DNA of 64,000 nt from Antedon mediterranea (taxonomy: Eukaryota > Echinodermata > Crinoidea > Comatulida > Antedonidae): positions 23,434,501 to 23,498,500 of the forward strand of contig NC_092672.1 of the NCBI RefSeq assembly GCF_964355755.1, given 5' to 3'. The position numbers and the translations under genes were made by a program. Positions 52,601-56,977 of this stretch are shown here, one piece after another; positions within the stretch are counted from its first letter, which is position 1, and each line of letters starts with the position of its first letter. Below the pieces are notes generated by a model, which worked only from the letters and a program-made list of their open reading frames with translations, did not search any database and was not told the DNA's origin.

Positions 52601-55600
52601 CATAAGATAAAAAAAAATGATAACATGAAACTATCAGTATCCACCTAAGATAAAAAAAAATGATAACATGAAACTATCAGTATCCACATAAGATAAAAAA
52701 AAATGATAACATGAAACTATCAGTATCCACCTAAGATAAAGAAAATCATCAAGGAAAGAATATAATATTTTGTTGTTTTGTTATACAATACATTTTCATT
52801 GTAGATTCTGTCAGATTTACAATTGTTAGGATGAGATATAAACGAGCATTATAAATAATGTATTTCTAAAAATCACCATGTCTCAAGTTCAGCAAATTCT
52901 AAATAGAATTTAAACAAAAATCATAAAAGATGTGGTGGCTAGGTTTTTTTTTAAACGATTATACTAGAAATGGAAATATTTGTTTTTAAACAAAACTGTG
53001 TGAGCTATTATTTTAGGCCTTAATTATTATGTTATCTGAGATTAACAAAAGCATGTAAGTATTAACTAACACTAATACACAAGCTAATTTTCCCACAAGC
53101 TGGCTTAAAAATCAAACTATTTAAAAAAAAATGATATGGTCTTCATTGCTAAGTAAATTTGGAAAAATGTTAGTATCTATATATAAATTTACGCAAGGGA
53201 AAAATTTGGTAAATCGCGCCTTACTTCTAGAATGTTTACTCGATGGTATATAAAGTTGGTTCGTACTTTCGGTACTGATTTTAACCACCTGATTTAACCC
53301 TGTTTACTAATTTAAATTGAGTTAGATAATTAGTTACTGACAATTAAAACAAATTTAGGTTCAACGATTTGCCCCAAATAGGGAGTTTTCCAATCTGTCT
53401 AATGGAATTCCATCTTGAAAATACCTGCACACAATAATATGAGGATGCTTGAAATTTACCTATCTCCTTCTATGATAATTGTTTTTAATAGGCTGAAAAC
53501 CGATTGAACACTTCGAGTATAGCATCATAATGTTGAAGACAGGTCGATTTTCTTTAAAAAATACTATTTTATAGATTTAATATACGTTTATACAAATGTA
53601 TTGATTTGCGATGAATGAAAGATTTCAATCTCTCAGTCTCCCAGTATAAGTATTTGGTTTAACACAAGTAGGTACATTTATGGGCCCTTCGAAGATAAAC
53701 TTAAATCTTTAAATATAGTATTGCAATACGTACAATACTGAAAATACGTATTAACCATTTTTCGGTGCCATTTTTATCGCAAATTTCTTACAGCGAGTGT
53801 GGGTACTGTTAGATATATAAACACAAAATATACAAAACCTTTGTATTAATTAATTATTTATTATAATTTAAAAAAATATAAACGTAGTAATGATGTATCG
53901 TTACATGTACTTTACTATTTCAATCGACTATGACAGTGACAGTTTTAACAAAGTATTAAATCGCAAATGTTCTACTCTATTTAGTGAGACAAATCTCATG
54001 ACACAAAATACATGAATAAGGACCAATGTGAATGGCATAATAAAACAGTGTATCCTAGTGTTAAAAGAATGGTTTACCGTATTTAATAAAAACTAACTTT
54101 AAAATCTGTATTGAATGAATTGTAAGTGATACTGTTTTTGTTATTATGACTAATATGTTTATTTTGCATAGATACAACAACTGCTACTCCTCTGTCTACA
54201 AGCTCATTAGAGACAGGTTAGTGGTTATTATTAGATCATGTATCATATGGACAGTTTGTCTGAAAATACATGAATATACATAATAGCATAACATCTTGGT
54301 GTCATTAGCAGAATAGTTGATTTAATACTGGTATTCTTGATTATGACTAATGTATATGTTTATTTTGCATAGATGCACCTATTGCTGCTCCTTTGGCTGC
54401 AAGCTCATTAAGGACAGGTATAGGTGAGTAACATTAGATCATTAGGGCATTGTTACAACCATTTATGTAGTACCAGCTATAATAAAACTACTGCTAAGAA
54501 AGAAACATTAAAGATATCATATCATTTATTTCATTTGAACAAAATACAAACATGAAAACATAACAAATGTAAATCAATGAGGCAGGATTACCTAAAATAA
54601 CAGTCGAGAAGCCAAAATAAGACATTCAAACATATTCAAAACATAATTAAAAACACATTTTTTGTAAGAACGTTAAAATTGCTGTATATGAATGACAAGA
54701 TAGTTTAAATTGTATGAAGTTAAATATATTACAGCAAAATCCACCACAGGTTAGCTAATTCTTTAAAATAATCAAAGCCGAACAAATCAGAATGGAATCA
54801 TGCTAATGTTTGTTCTAACTTTCAGAAACATCAAATTATCAACATTATTTTCTTTGATATTATTAATTTGAATACTATAATAACAATTTTCAAATAGTAG
54901 ACAAAACTTTTCTACGTAGGAAAGGTGGTCAAAATAATAACTAAACATCCTTGAAAACAGATTGTGTGTATACTTCTAAAGACTGATCATTTGAAATATA
55001 TTAAGTCAAACTAAATAATTTATGAATATGATGAAAACACTTTTATTTAATATTAATTTTAATTCCCTCGTCCAACCATCTTTCAATTTCTGTTCAATTA
55101 TTTACAACTCACTCTCTGCTTCTCAAGCCTCCAGAATAGATCGGACCCATAACAAGTTCTTGCACTTTGTCGGCCCATCAGCCAACCTGCCTCCTATTGT
55201 TTCCCCGACATCTAGGAGAGCAAGACAGGATTTGCACTTCCTGTATAAATGTCTTACTTCTAGTTTGATTGTAATCTTGTTTCGTTGTTTTATTTTAATG
55301 TTCCTGTTTGTAATCTTCGTTGTAAACCCTTTCTTCTTGTTAAATTTTCTTGTGTCAATGTTTGTAAAAATGGTATTTTCTGTAGACTCTCGTCATTGTA
55401 CAATTCGTGTCTTTTAAACAATAATTCTTTAGATATTTTTAACTGTAATTTTTCTCAATTTAAATGTATTATTAATGAAATTATTTAAATTTTCTTTTTT
55501 ACATTTTTGTATATATTTATATTGGCTCATATTTTATAGTTTAGTTATTTTATTTTTTTACACTGTTGGTTTGAAACAAAGAATAAAGAAATTCAAAAGT

Positions 55601-56334
55601 TGAGGCCTTAAAATTATACAAAAAAATATGGAAACCGTCATCATTAATTGAAGTTTAGCTTCAAATTATTTTCCATATCAAGCCCAACTGTGTTAACATA
55701 GAGCCTGATTTATTCCTTTTCTCAATGCAACTAAACAAAAGGAAACAGGCCTATGATTAATATGGTGAATAGTATTCATTAAAAATAATTCTTTATTACA
55801 GAAACAAGTCCAAATTCACTTGAAGACAGGTTAAACAAGTTAAATTATGATCTCAGTGAAGTCTTTATGAAGAATACGAGAAAATTCTTATTTTTGAGAT
55901 GTTGTCTCTTTGATGAAGTAGATTTACAAGTCCTTGGCAATAAAGATTACAAAGCAAATGATTATTTTAATGAACTCGCTGATAAAGGAAAGATCAAACC
56001 AACCGACGTCAACCTTCTGCTTGAAGTGGCAACACTATCAGAAATTAAACATGCTAAAGATCTTGTAAAACAGTATATGAATGACAACAATGTACAAATT
56101 AGTAGTCAACAGAAGTTGTCCCCATATAGAAAAAGATTGTGTAAGGCATTGGAACAGTTTAACCCAAGTGAGTTGAATAGAGTTACAGCTTGTTATCAAT
56201 TGGAACAACCAACCATTTGGGATGTAACATTTTATTTAGAGAGCAAATCCAAATTGATAGATGAATCAGAAAGAGAGAAGTTTGCTAAGCTGCTTGGACC
56301 AATCCCAAATAAAATAATGTGTAAGTCAATTTGA
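1590..56334 (+). CDS. Roco-family protein: ankyrin repeats - Roc GTPase - COR - death effector-like domain (5'-incomplete, 22 exons)
   Basis: Joined exons: 1590-1688, 10754-10852, 24932-25030, 37990-38097, 39663-39773, 40922-41006, 41876-42041, 42424-42524, 42851-42919, 43039-43169, 47079-47168, 47282-47470, 49315-49557, 49749-49943, 50110-50271, 50481-50768, 51010-51090, 51600-51810, 52043-52072, 54172-54216, 54373-54423, 55802-56334. They give 3186 nt in one frame (1061 residues plus stop), every intron GT-AG. Order: ankyrin-type repeats (1-200), Roc (about 225-450; P-loop GKEGAGKTS at 239-247, DYAGQ at 344-348, THVDK at 434-438), COR (450-840), Ser/Thr/Ala linker (843-890), death effector-like fold (about 891-980) and a helical C-terminus. 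Known of the family: Roc-COR is a GTPase/dimerisation module, and DAPK1 has ANK-Roc-COR-death domain. Inference: a cytosolic GTP-regulated scaffold in death or inflammatory signalling. The first exon starts in phase 0 with no initiator, so the N-terminus (more ANK, or a kinase) lies upstream of the window. Further ANK exons may be hidden in the long introns. Confidence 0.85.
3395..3713. repeat. Inverted repeat pair in a CpG-rich block
   Basis: Arms at 3395-3415 and 3693-3713 are perfect 21-bp reverse complements (core CCCCAACTTATGTACG), 277 bp apart. The surrounding 3110-4170 is unusually GC- and CpG-rich for this window. A tRNA-like A box / B box pair lies between the arms. Probably a mobile element, class unknown. 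Confidence 0.6.
3530..3602 (+). repeat. tRNA-derived (SINE-like) pol III promoter remnant
   Basis: A box TAGTCGAGTGG (3537-3547) and B box GGTTCGAATCA (3581-3591) at normal tRNA spacing, with a perfect D stem GTCG/CGAC. Anticodon and T stems are broken, so it is not a working tRNA. It looks like a SINE head or tRNA pseudogene. Confidence 0.5.
5044..5200. mobile_element. C-rich transposon-like end
   Basis: A block of C runs with internal GGGGGAATTCGGCCCCC-type repeats. Read on the minus strand it begins CAGTGGTGGCGCCAGGATTT, the look of a DNA-transposon terminus (CAGTGGCG...AGG). No partner end is identified. Confidence 0.3.
6392..6550 (+). repeat. Dispersed repeat, copy 1 of 2 in the window
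   Basis: Shares about 160 bp with 33963-34125 (blocks AAATTACACAGTAAAATC, AATAAACGGTGT, ATCAGATGACTA and more) in the same orientation. No coding capacity. Confidence 0.75.
10754..10852 (+). CDS. Roco gene exon: ankyrin repeat 2
   Basis: 99 nt, phase 0 to phase 0, acceptor TTTTTAG, donor GTACTT. It reads YGSTPLIKAAYKG...LLNKGADVNHQNE, a well-formed ankyrin repeat (TPLxxAA, LLxxGADVN). It is about 9.1 kb from the previous exon. Confidence 0.9.
12106..12144 (-). mobile_element. Stem motif resembling a Penelope-type terminal / degenerate hammerhead core
   Basis: Minus strand: TTGATAAT, then a 7-bp stem (GACCCCA / TGGAGTC, loop TGA), then GAAACGTCG. The layout CUGAUGA-stem II-GAAA is that of hammerhead ribozymes found in Penelope-like elements, but two core bases differ here. 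Speculative. Confidence 0.25.
14238..14772. mobile_element. 535-bp non-autonomous DNA transposon (TIR TACCGTATATTTCGGTGT)
   Basis: Perfect 18-bp terminal inverted repeats at 14238-14255 and 14755-14772. Subterminal GTGCG(A/T)CTTATACA motifs occur at 14687 and 14744. No transposase frame. Flanks ATTTAGGC / ATTTAAAT could be a decayed 8-bp target duplication, as in hAT elements. TIRs of this general look (TACCGTATTTTTCGG-) are widespread in animal genomes. Confidence 0.75.
20225..20695. mobile_element. 471-bp TIR element (GGAGGTTTCGCAAC ends)
   Basis: 14-bp perfect inverted ends at 20225-20238 and 20682-20695, with further subterminal similarity (CGTTTTC and TACGAATA motifs). No protein-coding content. 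Target duplication is unclear. Confidence 0.65.
23509..23586. repeat. Conserved repeat core (AGCGCC...GGCGCT stem)
   Basis: An AAT-rich lead, then CACATTTATATAGCGCCC and, about 30 bp on, AAAGGCGCTTTACA; the two GC blocks pair as a stem. This motif type recurs in many marine animal genomes as part of dispersed repeats. Confidence 0.45.
23625..24890 (+). repeat. Long dispersed repeat, copy A
   Basis: About 1.27 kb matching copy B (44252-45400) over most of its length and copy C (53170-53965) in reverse. It carries about 200 bp (24061-24260) missing from B. A frame starting MLKTGRFSLKNT (minus strand, 24524) is shared with B. No known transposon signature. Confidence 0.8.
24932..25030 (+). CDS. 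Roco gene exon: ankyrin repeat 3
   Basis: 99 nt, phase 0 to phase 0, acceptor AATTTCAG, donor GTAAGT. It reads NKRSPLYYAAQLGH...LIEAGADVNVADK, again one whole ankyrin repeat per exon. The acceptor lies only about 40 bp downstream of copy A of a dispersed repeat (23625-24890), so part of the splice context may come from that repeat. Confidence 0.9.
26322..27993. mobile_element. Possible 1.67-kb TTAA-flanked DNA transposon
   Basis: Left end TTAAAGGGGATTCTGGG at 26322 and, reversed, TTAAAGCGGGGTTCCGGG at the right end (27993), followed on both sides by TTTAAAAT. TTAA at each edge would fit a piggyBac- or Kolobok-type target site. The inside has a CpG-rich part (26980-27720) and no transposase I can recognise. 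Confidence 0.5.
28451..28762 (+). repeat. 70-bp tandem array
   Basis: Units start at 28451, 28521, 28591, 28660 and 28730 (AGCAGTATGATCATACTCAC; GTATGATCATAC inside is palindromic). The last unit is cut at TTTA by the adjoining Helitron-type end. Confidence 0.9.
28763..28791 (-). mobile_element. Helitron-type 3' terminus
   Basis: On the minus strand: a perfect 8-bp hairpin ACCCGCCC-TG-GGGCGGGT (28791-28774), seven bases, CTAG (28766-28763), then host T. This is the textbook Helitron 3' end (hairpin about 10 nt before CTRR). The insertion point in the tandem array falls between A and T, the Helitron target. The 5' end (TC) was not located. Confidence 0.6.
29340..29612 (-). repeat. C-rich minisatellite (CAACTACCCCCTTAGGA)n
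   Basis: About 16 units of 14-18 bp. Its reverse complement is the same family as the G-rich array 30701-31342, so the two form a large interrupted inverted repeat. Confidence 0.88.
29666..30093. mobile_element. 410-bp TIR element with 9-bp target duplication and internal 20-bp array
   Basis: Element 29675-30084, ends GGGTGTTTCGAAACTA (16-bp perfect inverted repeats), flanked on both sides by GTTTTTAAC (29666-29674, 30085-30093). The inside is mostly an array of about 14 units of GGGTCTCCCTTTTCGTATAT. A 9-bp duplication suits Mutator- or Merlin-like elements. Confidence 0.8.
30094..30700. other. Spacer between the TIR element and the G-rich array
   Basis: About 600 bp with loose TTTATT-G repeats at 30170-30350 (GTTTATTNGG-type). 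No coding signal. Confidence 0.5.
30701..31342 (+). repeat. G-rich minisatellite (GGGGGGTAGTTGTCC)n
   Basis: About 40 units of 14-18 bp; units near 31150-31250 are almost identical. Runs of 4-6 G at regular spacing on the plus strand make G-quadruplexes likely. Inverted partner at 29340-29612. Confidence 0.9.
31658..31733. repeat. Hairpin repeat (GAACCTCCCG...CGGGAGGTTC)
   Basis: 10-bp perfect arms 76 bp end to end, with inner GGTCACC/GGTGGCC-like pairing. It resembles the decayed array at 40280-40520 in wording (CC ACTT/CTTAAG), perhaps one family. Confidence 0.5.
32217..32263. repeat. Perfect 23-bp hairpin overlapping the RT stop codon
   Basis: Arms 32217-32239 and 32241-32263 are exact reverse complements around one base. 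On the minus strand the first arm encodes the end of the RT (AIRLYNE) and the second is the start of the 3' UTR. The duplicated arm may be a copying error during insertion or a structural 3' element. Confidence 0.85.
32243..33626 (-). pseudogene. Reverse transcriptase of the non-LTR element, broken
   Basis: The frame 33615-32695 has RT blocks in order: NPRKAKGPDNIG, PIPKKPNP, LRPVALT, FVDFSSAFNNIQP, GVPQGCVLSPLLY, YADDTALIG, NINKTKEMVFDF. The catalytic YADD is intact. Shortly before 32760 the frame shifts (the downstream frame carries YKYLGVEID), and an in-frame TGA follows near 32325. The C-terminal signature FVPAAIRLYNE ends at the stop 32243-32245. Endonuclease and ORF1 are missing through 5' truncation. 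Non-functional. Confidence 0.88.
33940..33955 (+). repeat. G16 homopolymer
   Basis: Sixteen consecutive G on the plus strand, the longest G run seen. Possibly imprecise in the assembly. Confidence 0.85.
33963..34125 (+). repeat. Dispersed repeat, copy 2 of 2 in the window
   Basis: Partner of 6392-6550, just after a G16 run. The alignment by eye shows small indels. Family unknown. Confidence 0.75.
37990..38097 (+). CDS. Roco gene exon: ankyrin repeat 4
   Basis: 108 nt, phase 0 to phase 0, acceptor TTTTTCCAG, donor GTAATA. It reads AGNTPLHAHLAHNEYH...LINKGASVTSQNK. Its 36 residues against the usual 33 put a three-residue insertion in the middle loop. TPLH and LINKGASV are diagnostic. Confidence 0.88.
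38098..39662. other. Intron between ankyrin exons 4 and 5
   Basis: AT-rich with no coding signal. A TAGCGCCCT motif occurs twice (about 38957 and 38996), and a short GTT microsatellite lies near 39230. Confidence 0.55.
39663..39773 (+). CDS. Roco gene exon: degenerate ankyrin repeat 5
   Basis: 111 nt, phase 0 to phase 0, acceptor TTCCACAG, donor GTAATC. It reads NGNPPLYEYLIQS...FLIKKDSALLTLLNK. The PPLYEYL start and FLIKKDSA keep the ankyrin pattern but the glycine and the GADVN tip are lost, which suggests a repeat near the end of the stack. Confidence 0.8.
39774..40921. other. Intron with degenerate short tandem repeats
   Basis: About 40060-40215 holds loose repeats of GCTAATGTAG(A/T)A. 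About 40280-40520 holds a decayed array of the type CCACCTCTCTTAAG with a period of about 20 bp. No exon is seen. Confidence 0.55.
40280..40520 (+). repeat. Decayed ~20-bp minisatellite
   Basis: Loose copies of CTCTTAAGNGACCACCTCT with period about 20-22 bp. Confidence 0.55.
40922..41006 (+). CDS. Roco gene exon: capping ankyrin helix
   Basis: 85 nt, acceptor TTTTTAG, donor GTAAGT, entering in phase 0 and leaving in phase 1. It reads EGKTPESIVETNMYITKKEKTV, with the GKTPxxI start of a C-terminal ankyrin cap. A second possible donor (GTAAAG) lies 4 bp downstream, but only the first keeps the frame into the P-loop exon. Confidence 0.78.
41876..42041 (+). CDS. Roco gene exon: Roc domain P-loop
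   Basis: 166 nt, acceptor CATAATAG, donor GTAACA. After a basic linker (RARGKHAIKIYKK) comes CMFLGKEGAGKTSCVKAMVG, the first strand, Walker A / G1 loop (GxxGxGKTS) and first helix of a Roc GTPase. The P-loop lysine and the following Thr/Ser are intact, so nucleotide binding is expected. The last codon is split after two bases and completed by the next exon. Confidence 0.9.
42424..42524 (+). CDS. Roco gene exon: Roc switch I region
   Basis: 101 nt, acceptor ACTATATAATAG, donor GTGAGA. It reads FNSAEQSTDGIVTTTVFQAKK. The STDGI segment matches the PSTxGI switch I motif common in Roc domains (known of the family), with T the likely Mg-coordinating residue. It ends one base into an Asp codon. Confidence 0.86.
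42851..42919 (+). CDS. Roco gene exon: charged insert in Roc
   Basis: 69 nt, acceptor TTGTATAG, donor GTAGGC. It reads DIELSEQIRSHALGEKVDK, a charged helical insert between switch I and the G3 strand. Phases agree with both neighbours. Confidence 0.8.
43039..43169 (+). CDS. Roco gene exon: Roc G3 motif (DYAGQ)
   Basis: 131 nt, acceptor TTTTATAG, donor GTATGT. It contains SDITSIWDYAGQLDYYITHR, the Roc version of the G3/Walker B motif (DxxGQ). The glutamine is in place of the catalytic Gln of Ras-like GTPases. It leaves in phase 0. Confidence 0.9.
44252..45400 (+). repeat. Long dispersed repeat, copy B
   Basis: Same orientation as copy A. It ends at the same CTTACGTAAATTTATATA segment and starts at the same TCGAATACA segment, so the ends appear real. 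The shared minus-strand frame (45035 down to 44817) diverges from A by an indel after about 37 residues. Confidence 0.8.
46152..46770 (+). repeat. 89-bp tandem satellite, 7 copies
   Basis: GTCAAGTTAGTTCC occurs at 46178, 46264, 46353, 46442, 46531, 46620 and 46709 (first spacing 86, then 89 throughout). Alternating variants (e.g. CATGGTAAGG vs CCTGGTAGGG) suggest higher-order duplication. It lies in the intron before the Roc FFLTN exon. Confidence 0.92.
47079..47168 (+). CDS. Roco gene exon: Roc core strand
   Basis: 90 nt, phase 0 to phase 0, acceptor AATTTCCAG, donor GTAAGT. It reads FFLTNTVSYCVAFNVMDNLD, matching the Roc strand after switch II (usually xFLTxxxxYLLVFDL). It continues directly from the DYAGQ exon 3.9 kb upstream. 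Confidence 0.85.
47282..47470 (+). CDS. Roco gene exon: Roc G4 motif (THVDK)
   Basis: 189 nt, phase 0 to phase 0, acceptor CATTTTAG, donor GTAAAT. It includes FWIRSIYEHTV and PPICLVATHVDKLSG. THVDK is the Roc equivalent of the guanine-specifying N/TKxD motif. A foldback transposon (47525-48085) sits 54 bp downstream in the next intron. Confidence 0.9.
47520..48090. mobile_element. 561-bp foldback DNA transposon with TATTA flanks
   Basis: Element 47525-48085, ends CCCCTTTCACACCAA, flanked on each side by TATTA. The inner part contains a near-perfect inverted repeat of about 70-95 bp (from 47522, partner ending 48002; includes GGGCGACATTTACAATTTTA and TACATAGCGACGAT). CTCCGGAG palindromes fill the subterminal parts. 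No coding capacity. Confidence 0.8.
48100..48290 (+). repeat. CAACTGA-rich dispersed repeat, copy 1
   Basis: Shares ACAGG(C)CACAAAAA, CTTTCAGTT and TGTCACACGTG in order with 59690-59870. Family unknown. Confidence 0.55.
49057..49230 (-). mobile_element. Non-LTR retroelement 3' end with (GAAT)n tail
   Basis: Read on the minus strand, a hairpin GGCCC-ATC-GGGCC (49163-49151) is followed by about 80 bp and a (GAAT)4 tail (49072-49057). A short hairpin plus tetranucleotide tail is typical of L2/CR1-type 3' ends. Confidence 0.45.
49315..49557 (+). CDS. Roco gene exon: Roc end and start of COR
   Basis: 243 nt, phase 0 to phase 0. The acceptor (TTAATTGAAG) has a poor pyrimidine tract but is the only one that avoids the in-frame TAA at 49306. 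Donor GTAAAG. It contains HHVDREMYMVDNT (end of Roc) and VPVKWVNLQESLQRIG, the start of COR (family pattern lPxxWxxlexxl). Confidence 0.86.
49749..49943 (+). CDS. Roco gene exon: COR-A
   Basis: 195 nt, phase 0 to phase 0, acceptor TGTATTAG, donor GTAGGT. It reads ...EYMNDIGIILHSSTNKELK followed by TVITDLKMMIQMVTKVI, the COR winged-helix signature (ALxxLHdlGiilyf ... VildPqWL). The usual aromatic/proline 'PQW' is replaced by LKM. Confidence 0.88.
50110..50271 (+). CDS. Roco gene exon: COR middle
   Basis: 162 nt, phase 0 to phase 0, acceptor AATATAG, donor GTAAGT. It reads LDEEGILEERLLRYLWKHEL and FEIFTEVMKTFSLLFEKL, the 'eGiL..sLl..lW...' helix pair and last helix of the COR winged-helix half. 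A (TTGAA)n-type retroelement tail starts about 8 bp after the donor. Confidence 0.88.
50279..50345 (-). mobile_element. Short non-LTR retroelement 3' end with ATTGA-type tail
   Basis: Minus strand: AGCCCTTGATGGCATTTGC, AATAAAG, then (AATTG)n at 50297-50279. The tail is of the same type as that of the 32003 element. It begins just after the exon donor at 50272. Confidence 0.55.
50481..50768 (+). CDS. Roco gene exon: COR-B start
   Basis: 288 nt, phase 0 to phase 0, acceptor CATCTGCAG. It includes RVFLVPSRMKTEE (COR 'yliPsll') and LTPVDFLPNAVYNTLVVAFL (COR 'fLPpglfsrLiv'). The donor GTTTGG is weak. An internal GAG/GTAAAA at 50655 is a possible alternative donor. Confidence 0.82.
51010..51090 (+). 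CDS. Roco gene exon: COR-B strands
   Basis: 81 nt, phase 0 to phase 0, acceptor CCTCATCAG, donor GTAAAG. It reads LEITYLTEVDGNVRDQ, a likely beta-hairpin of COR-B. Frame and spacing fit the neighbouring exons. Confidence 0.78.
51600..51810 (+). CDS. Roco gene exon: COR-B end
   Basis: 211 nt, acceptor GGTTTGTAG, donor GTTAGT, phase 0 in and phase 1 out. It reads LSYLMHQLETVLVTREGVGY then NLCVLCTACNPAEKPHLHDL, a helix followed by a Cys-rich strand segment (five Cys in this exon) typical of the COR C-terminus in DAPK-like proteins. The three closely spaced Cys (CVLCTAC) could bind a metal. That is a guess. Confidence 0.84.
52043..52072 (+). CDS. Roco gene micro-exon (30 nt)
   Basis: 30 nt between acceptor TTTCCCCTGCAG and donor GTTTGT, phase 1 to phase 1. 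It encodes EYGETISSVA. Phase continuity on both sides and the strong acceptor support it. It could be skipped without a frameshift. A 43-bp satellite begins 75 bp downstream. Confidence 0.6.
52148..52736 (+). repeat. 43-bp tandem satellite, 14 copies
   Basis: GATAACATGAAACTATCAGT repeated 14 times, mean spacing 43 bp, with a variable A run and an A/C variant (CACATAAG or CACCTAAG) that alternates irregularly. It lies in the intron after the 30-nt micro-exon. Confidence 0.92.
53170..53965 (-). repeat. Long dispersed repeat, copy C (reverse)
   Basis: Reverse orientation relative to A and B. 53170-53640 matches the 3' half and about 53880-53965 an internal part, with unrelated or diverged sequence between. 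Confidence 0.72.
54172..54216 (+). CDS. Roco gene linker mini-exon a
   Basis: 45 nt, phase 1 to phase 1, acceptor TATTTTGCATAG, donor GTTAGT. It encodes DTTTATPLSTSSLET, a Thr/Ser-rich linker. It is a paralogue of the next exon (identical tail SSLxT, shared upstream intron sequence). Confidence 0.68.
54373..54423 (+). CDS. Roco gene linker mini-exon b
   Basis: 51 nt with the strong donor GTGAGT, or 45 nt (to 54417) with GTATAG, the donor homologous to that of mini-exon a. Both keep phase 1. It encodes DAPIAAPLAASSLRT with optional GI. The acceptor TATTTTGCATAG is identical to that of mini-exon a. Confidence 0.66.
54424..55801. other. Intron with non-LTR retrotransposon debris
   Basis: Contains a plus-strand reverse-transcriptase C-terminal pseudogene (55022-55488, element tail to about 55600). 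A sequence resembling a minus-oriented retroelement 3' end lies at about 54516-54615, where the minus strand shows AATAAATGA near its end. Confidence 0.55.
55022..55488 (+). pseudogene. Non-LTR reverse-transcriptase C-terminal fragment, frameshifted
   Basis: The frame from 55022 has SLVQPSFNFCSIIYNSLSAS, RIDRTHNKFLHFVG and RRARQDLHFLYKCL, the post-RT 'thumb' of Jockey/CR1/R1-like elements (pattern CSIIW.P..., L..R....DL.fLYK). After about 55270 the match continues in another frame (FNVPVCNLR ... NNNSLDIFNCNFSQFK) to the stop near 55488. AATAAAGAAATTC near 55580 marks the element's 3' end. Only a decayed tail of the gene remains. Confidence 0.7.
55802..56334 (+). CDS. Roco gene last seen exon: death effector-like domain
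   Basis: Acceptor TTTATTACAG, phase 1 in. Residues LNYDLSEVF, FLFLRCCLFDEVDL, DYFNELADKGKIKPTDVNLL and HAKDLVKQYM match, in order, the helices of a death effector domain (family pattern L..iSE.L, kFL.rd, lFeeLe..glL...n..lL.ell, R.DLl). The RxDL motif is present as AKDL. A second helical stretch (YRKRLCKALEQF ... FYLESKSKLIDE ... FAKLLGPIP) may be a partial second death fold. The frame ends at TGA 56332-56334, but a perfect donor GTAAGT starts at 56321, so an alternative or true extra 3' exon is possible. Confidence 0.83.
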
Positions 56335-56971
56335 GAGATATCTTACCTTAAATCCACAGATTGTAGGTCACGTAAATATTCTCCCACAATAACTGGCATC
56401 AAACCAGAATTTTTAGAAAAGGGTAAAAATATATTGAGAATACATTGAAAATACATCAAACTTTATGTGACAAAACAATGTGATGTGCAATTTTATGGAC
56501 ATGATGATGTCATATCACTTCCATATTTGGGAACATCACTACCATAGTTGGGCACATCACTACCATATTTGGACACATCACACATTTTTGTCAAACTAAT
56601 TTGATAGTGTAGACAGAGCTTACAACTGCCATTTGAGCAGGCAAATACTGTTTTATTACTATTTGTGTTATTTATTCTTAATTATTTTATAGTAATGTTA
56701 ATTATCATCATGTGTCAGGAAACTGTAAAAGGGGATTTTGTGCTAAAACATTAACATTCAGAATTAAATAGTCAAAGATTTAAATGTTTCATTGGTATAG
56801 CTTATTGACCTGACTAAACTTTTAAACTTATCTTGTAAAGATAAAGTAAAATTTGGTGTTTTATGTATTAATCACTGCCGATGATTTAGAAAGGTTTACT
56901 AAGCTCTCTAAACAAACTTGCTAACAGTACATTTACTAAAGCCAAAATAGTAGAGTTAGAGTTACTGCATA

Positions 56972-56977
56972 AATAAA
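56972..56977 (+). other. Candidate poly(A) signal of the Roco gene
   Basis: AATAAA about 640 bp after the stop codon. In such AT-rich DNA the hexamer is common by chance, so this is weak. Confidence 0.2.

Larger units (their letters stand above)
52073..54171. other. Intron with a 43-bp satellite and an inverted repeat copy
   Basis: Holds the 14-copy satellite 52148-52736 and the reverse-oriented copy C of the long repeat (53170-53965). No exon is seen between them. Confidence 0.6.
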
